From: Crossiella sp. CA-258035
GTDB lineage: Bacteria > Actinomycetota > Actinomycetes > Mycobacteriales > Pseudonocardiaceae
Direction of reading: 5' to 3'
Assembly (NCBI RefSeq): GCF_030064675.1
Contig: NZ_CP116413.1
Location: 8,027,501-8,091,500 of the forward strand
DNA: 64,000 nucleotides
The position numbers were made by a program, and so were the translations under genes. Position 1 is the stretch's first letter; each line of letters begins with the position of its first letter. The notes beneath the pieces were generated by a model. The model worked only from the letters and a program-made list of their open reading frames with translations. It made no database searches and was not told the DNA's origin. Positions 63,424-64,000 of this stretch are shown piece after piece.

Positions 63424-64000
63424 TTCGGACCGAGCCAGGTGAGTCCCCGGGTCAGCCGATCGGCGGTAGCCAGCCTGCGCACCCGGACCTCGCCGCCGGT
63501 CCAGTTGATCACGCTCAGCACTCGGTCCGCCTCGGCCAGGTGAGCCGCCCCGTCGCGCGGTTCGCCGGGAAACGCCTGGTAACCCTCTTGGCTGACCCAC
63601 CACAGTGGACGGTGACTCGCGAGCGTGCGCAAGGCGTCCAGCCAGGCCGCCGCGAACTCGGCCGGACGCCCGTCCAGCAGCCCGCAGCTTGTCACCACCA
63701 GCGGGTGCTCGGCCGGAATCCGGGCCGCCGCGTCCGCCAGTCCGGTGACCGGGTCGGCCCGCCGCAGCGGCGGCTTGGCCGCGACCACCTCGTCCGCGGC
63801 CAGCCGCAGCAGCCGCAACCGGCGCGGCTGGTCCGGCCAGACGCAGGCCTCCAGCCAGGTCAGCTCGTCCTCGTCGGCCACGTCCACCGGATCGGCGTCC
63901 AGGCCGATCCTGGCCGCGATGGCCGGCAGCTTGGCCTGCTTGCCGAAGCCGTCGGCCGGCTTGGCCGCCGCCTCGGTGACCTGGCAGTCCAGCACCAGCC
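63420..64000 (-). CDS. DUF2332 family protein, C-terminal part (start outside window)
   Basis: About 193 residues, open to the window edge. Family features: [46 protein letters not shown], then a C-terminal beta region. DUF2332 is a conserved actinobacterial family of unknown function. A near copy of the recurrent CCACAGTGGAC word lies at 63600. Confidence 0.78.
   Translation of the reverse strand, partial: LVLDCQVTEAAAKPADGFGKQAKLPAIAARIGLDADPVDVADEDELTWLEACVWPDQPRRLRLLRLAADEVVAAKPPLRRADPVTGLADAAARIPAEHPLVVTSCGLLDGRPAEFAAAWLDALRTLASHRPLWWVSQEGYQAFPGEPRDGAAHLAEADRVLSVINWTGGEVRVRRLATADRLTRGLTWLGPN

Overview
The window is very GC-rich, densely coded DNA with strong G/C third-position bias, frequent GTG starts and many 4-nt ATGA/GTGA gene overlaps. 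Gene content (AdnAB, MoeZ, NnaR, DUF3107, DUF3152, 2-MIB-type terpene genes, LAL regulator) points to an actinomycete, most likely Pseudonocardiaceae; that family placement is inference. From memory, parts of the gene order (adnA-adnB, an ATL protein, a TIGR02569 protein, moeZ, a DUF3152 protease, a TetR, DUF3107, a ferritin-like protein, rhlE, a PQQ-like protein) match the M. tuberculosis Rv3201c-Rv3212 neighbourhood. This window would then be that backbone opened at two or more places by accessory blocks.

Layout. 1-3.9 kb (minus): the AdnAB repair helicase-nuclease. 4-5 kb: a zinc-ribbon/GIY-YIG-like orphan, then the only long non-coding stretch, which holds a two-stem hairpin. 5.4-13.7 kb (plus): one tightly packed operon with two family 2B encapsulin shell genes (HK97 fold with an embedded cNMP-binding-like domain). 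They flank two tandem terpene cyclases that together look like a geosmin synthase split at its linker, a geranyl-diphosphate C-methyltransferase and a 2-methylisoborneol synthase. A polyprenyl diphosphate synthase and a strong terminator follow. This is the most interesting system in the window: a terpene-making protein compartment with at least three cyclases. Flanking cnb (shell) genes around mtf/mic are known from 2-MIB operons; the split geosmin-synthase pair inside is what looks new. 13.7-16.9 kb: a NACHT-LRR STAND ATPase. 16.9-19.1 kb: ATL protein, pirin, VOC protein and AraC regulator.

19.1-25.2 kb (minus): nitrate/nitrite block narK-nirB-nirD-nnaR-cbiX with candidate GlnR sites. 25.3-33.0 kb (minus): a six-gene translationally coupled operon, trypsin-like protease / PknG-like kinase / vWA protein / GlnX-like four-TM protein / solute-binding lipoprotein / CU044_2847 (Trypco1-like) protein. 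It combines a PknG sensory module with parts typical of NTP-dependent conflict systems. 33-35.9 kb: two related cytochromes P450 sharing an upstream motif. 35.9-39.5 kb: assimilatory nitrate reductase and its flavoprotein partner, completing nitrate assimilation.

39.5-53 kb: backbone genes (TIGR02569, moeZ, DUF3152 protease, hydrolases, two TetR regulators, AurF-like diiron protein, DUF4873, DUF3107, ferritin-like, rhlE) and a PQQ-like membrane protein whose frame is broken inside a CCCCCA repeat. 53-64 kb: alpha/beta hydrolase, HipA-like kinase with DUF3037 partner, a large LuxR-type (LAL) regulator, an SDR lacking its usual catalytic motif, a secreted trypsin, then a RecB-like nuclease, PHP phosphoesterase, PH-domain membrane protein, a 53-aa membrane/secreted peptide, a Nudix hydrolase and a partial DUF2332 gene. 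No rRNA, tRNA, CRISPR array or insertion sequence was seen. All identifications are by eye from translated motifs; no database search was run.
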